From positions 1 through 6,025 of the forward strand of contig SBBH01000031.1 in NCBI GenBank assembly GCA_005239795.1: a DNA stretch of 6,025 nt, given 5' to 3'. A program made the translations under genes and the position numbers. How positions within the stretch are numbered: the first letter of the stretch is position 1; every line of letters begins with the position of its first letter. The notes below the pieces were generated by a model. It searched no databases. It saw only the letters and a program-made list of their open reading frames with translations, and had not been told where the DNA came from. This DNA is from Planctomycetales bacterium. GTDB taxonomy: Bacteria > Planctomycetota > SBBH01. Positions 5,787 through 6,025 of this stretch are shown piece after piece.

Positions 5787-6025
5787 ATGACGGTCAAACA
5801 ATTGAAATCGGGTGACAAAGGGGTATTGACCCGTCTCTTGAGGACCGTTGAAGCCGAGAAGAAATCCGTTGCCCCTTCTGCTCCTGACGCGGTTCAACGC
5901 GGCCTGGCCCGGTCTCTCGCGTCTTTCGATTTTTTGCGATCTGGTTCTTTTTGGGTTTTCGAAAAGCGATTTAAATCGCGCGCCTCGAGTGGACAGGTCC
6001 TCGTCGAGTTCGAGCTGCTTCTGCC
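5787..6025 (+). CDS. TadE-like protein, 5' part only (runs off the window end)
   Basis: The frame from ATG 5787 stays open to the last base, giving 79 complete codons. Its final visible residues, ASSGQVLVEFELLLP, match the TadE N-terminal signature (GQ-LVEF-LLLP) with the conserved glutamate, so the prepilin-like helix begins as the window ends. About 65 residues precede this signature, far more than the 10-15 usual for the family and more than in the two upstream Tad-type genes. They begin MTVKQLKSGDKGVLTRLL and include SFDFLRSGSFWVFEKRFK. No ATG or GTG occurs in frame between 5787 and the signature; only a TTG (5934) could give a shorter product. This leader is clearly less GC-rich at third codon positions than the upstream genes. 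The AAGGTG site and 10-bp gap place it in the same operon. Confidence 0.66.
   Translation, partial: MTVKQLKSGDKGVLTRLLRTVEAEKKSVAPSAPDAVQRGLARSLASFDFLRSGSFWVFEKRFKSRASSGQVLVEFELLL
5956..5979. repeat. Two adjacent perfect palindromes inside the 5' part of the last gene
   Basis: TTTTCGAAAA (5956-5965) is followed directly by GCGATTTAAATCGC (5966-5979), 10 and 14 bp of perfect dyad symmetry with no spacer between them. They lie just before the codons of the TadE signature. They could be an operator-like site or an RNA structure near a translation start, or chance in a locally AT-rich stretch. No function is claimed. Confidence 0.55.

Noticed and set aside
4949..5818. Minus-strand 289-codon open frame opposite the Tad-like gene
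   Set aside because: Arg/Pro/Gly-rich shadow typical of high-GC DNA. The plus strand has the Tad signature and correct operon spacing, and this frame spans the end of one gene and the start of the next.

Overview
The window is a GC-rich bacterial fragment of about 6 kb. It carries one gene on the minus strand and a tightly packed run of six genes on the plus strand, the last cut off by the window end. The gene types suggest a Gram-negative, envelope-rich bacterium: a WbpA-type nucleotide-sugar dehydrogenase, a YegS-like lipid kinase, a short TPR protein ending in the GY-D-L-D-DL--LR-D-RF pattern, a DUF3108 protein and Tad-pilus-type proteins. From memory, this TPR/DUF3108 pair and these intergenic repeat styles resemble Omnitrophota (PVC-related) metagenome genomes. 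That placement is a low-to-moderate confidence inference, and no marker gene is present to confirm it.

Layout. Positions 1-160 hold no gene I can support, only an imperfect inverted repeat at 80-120. A nucleotide-sugar dehydrogenase lies on the minus strand (161-1471). A 119-bp divergent intergenic region follows, filled in its gene-proximal half by a heptamer-periodic inverted repeat (1526-1588). On the plus strand come a diacylglycerol kinase-family lipid kinase (1591-2517), a TPR protein (2535-2927), a membrane-anchored DUF3108 protein (2912-3934), a TadE-like protein (3931-4548), a 46-bp gap made almost wholly of a second heptamer-periodic A/C-rich repeat, a Tad/TadG-like protein (4595-5776), and the 5' end of another TadE-like protein (5787 to the window end).

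The plus-strand genes look co-transcribed: gaps are 17 bp, a 16-bp overlap, a 4-bp GTGA overlap, 46 bp (the repeat) and 10 bp. The probable theme is cell-envelope and surface-appendage biogenesis. The dehydrogenase would make uronic-acid-type nucleotide sugars for surface polysaccharide, the kinase would phosphorylate a lipid, DUF3108 proteins are exported or periplasmic proteins of unknown role, and the TadE/Tad proteins are inner-membrane-anchored minor pilin-like subunits. No defence system, CRISPR array, RNA gene or insertion sequence was recognised. The least expected features are the two 7-bp-periodic repeats, each ending at a start codon in the same CAATGAA context with no Shine-Dalgarno sequence, and the lower-GC, palindrome-containing 5' end of the last gene.
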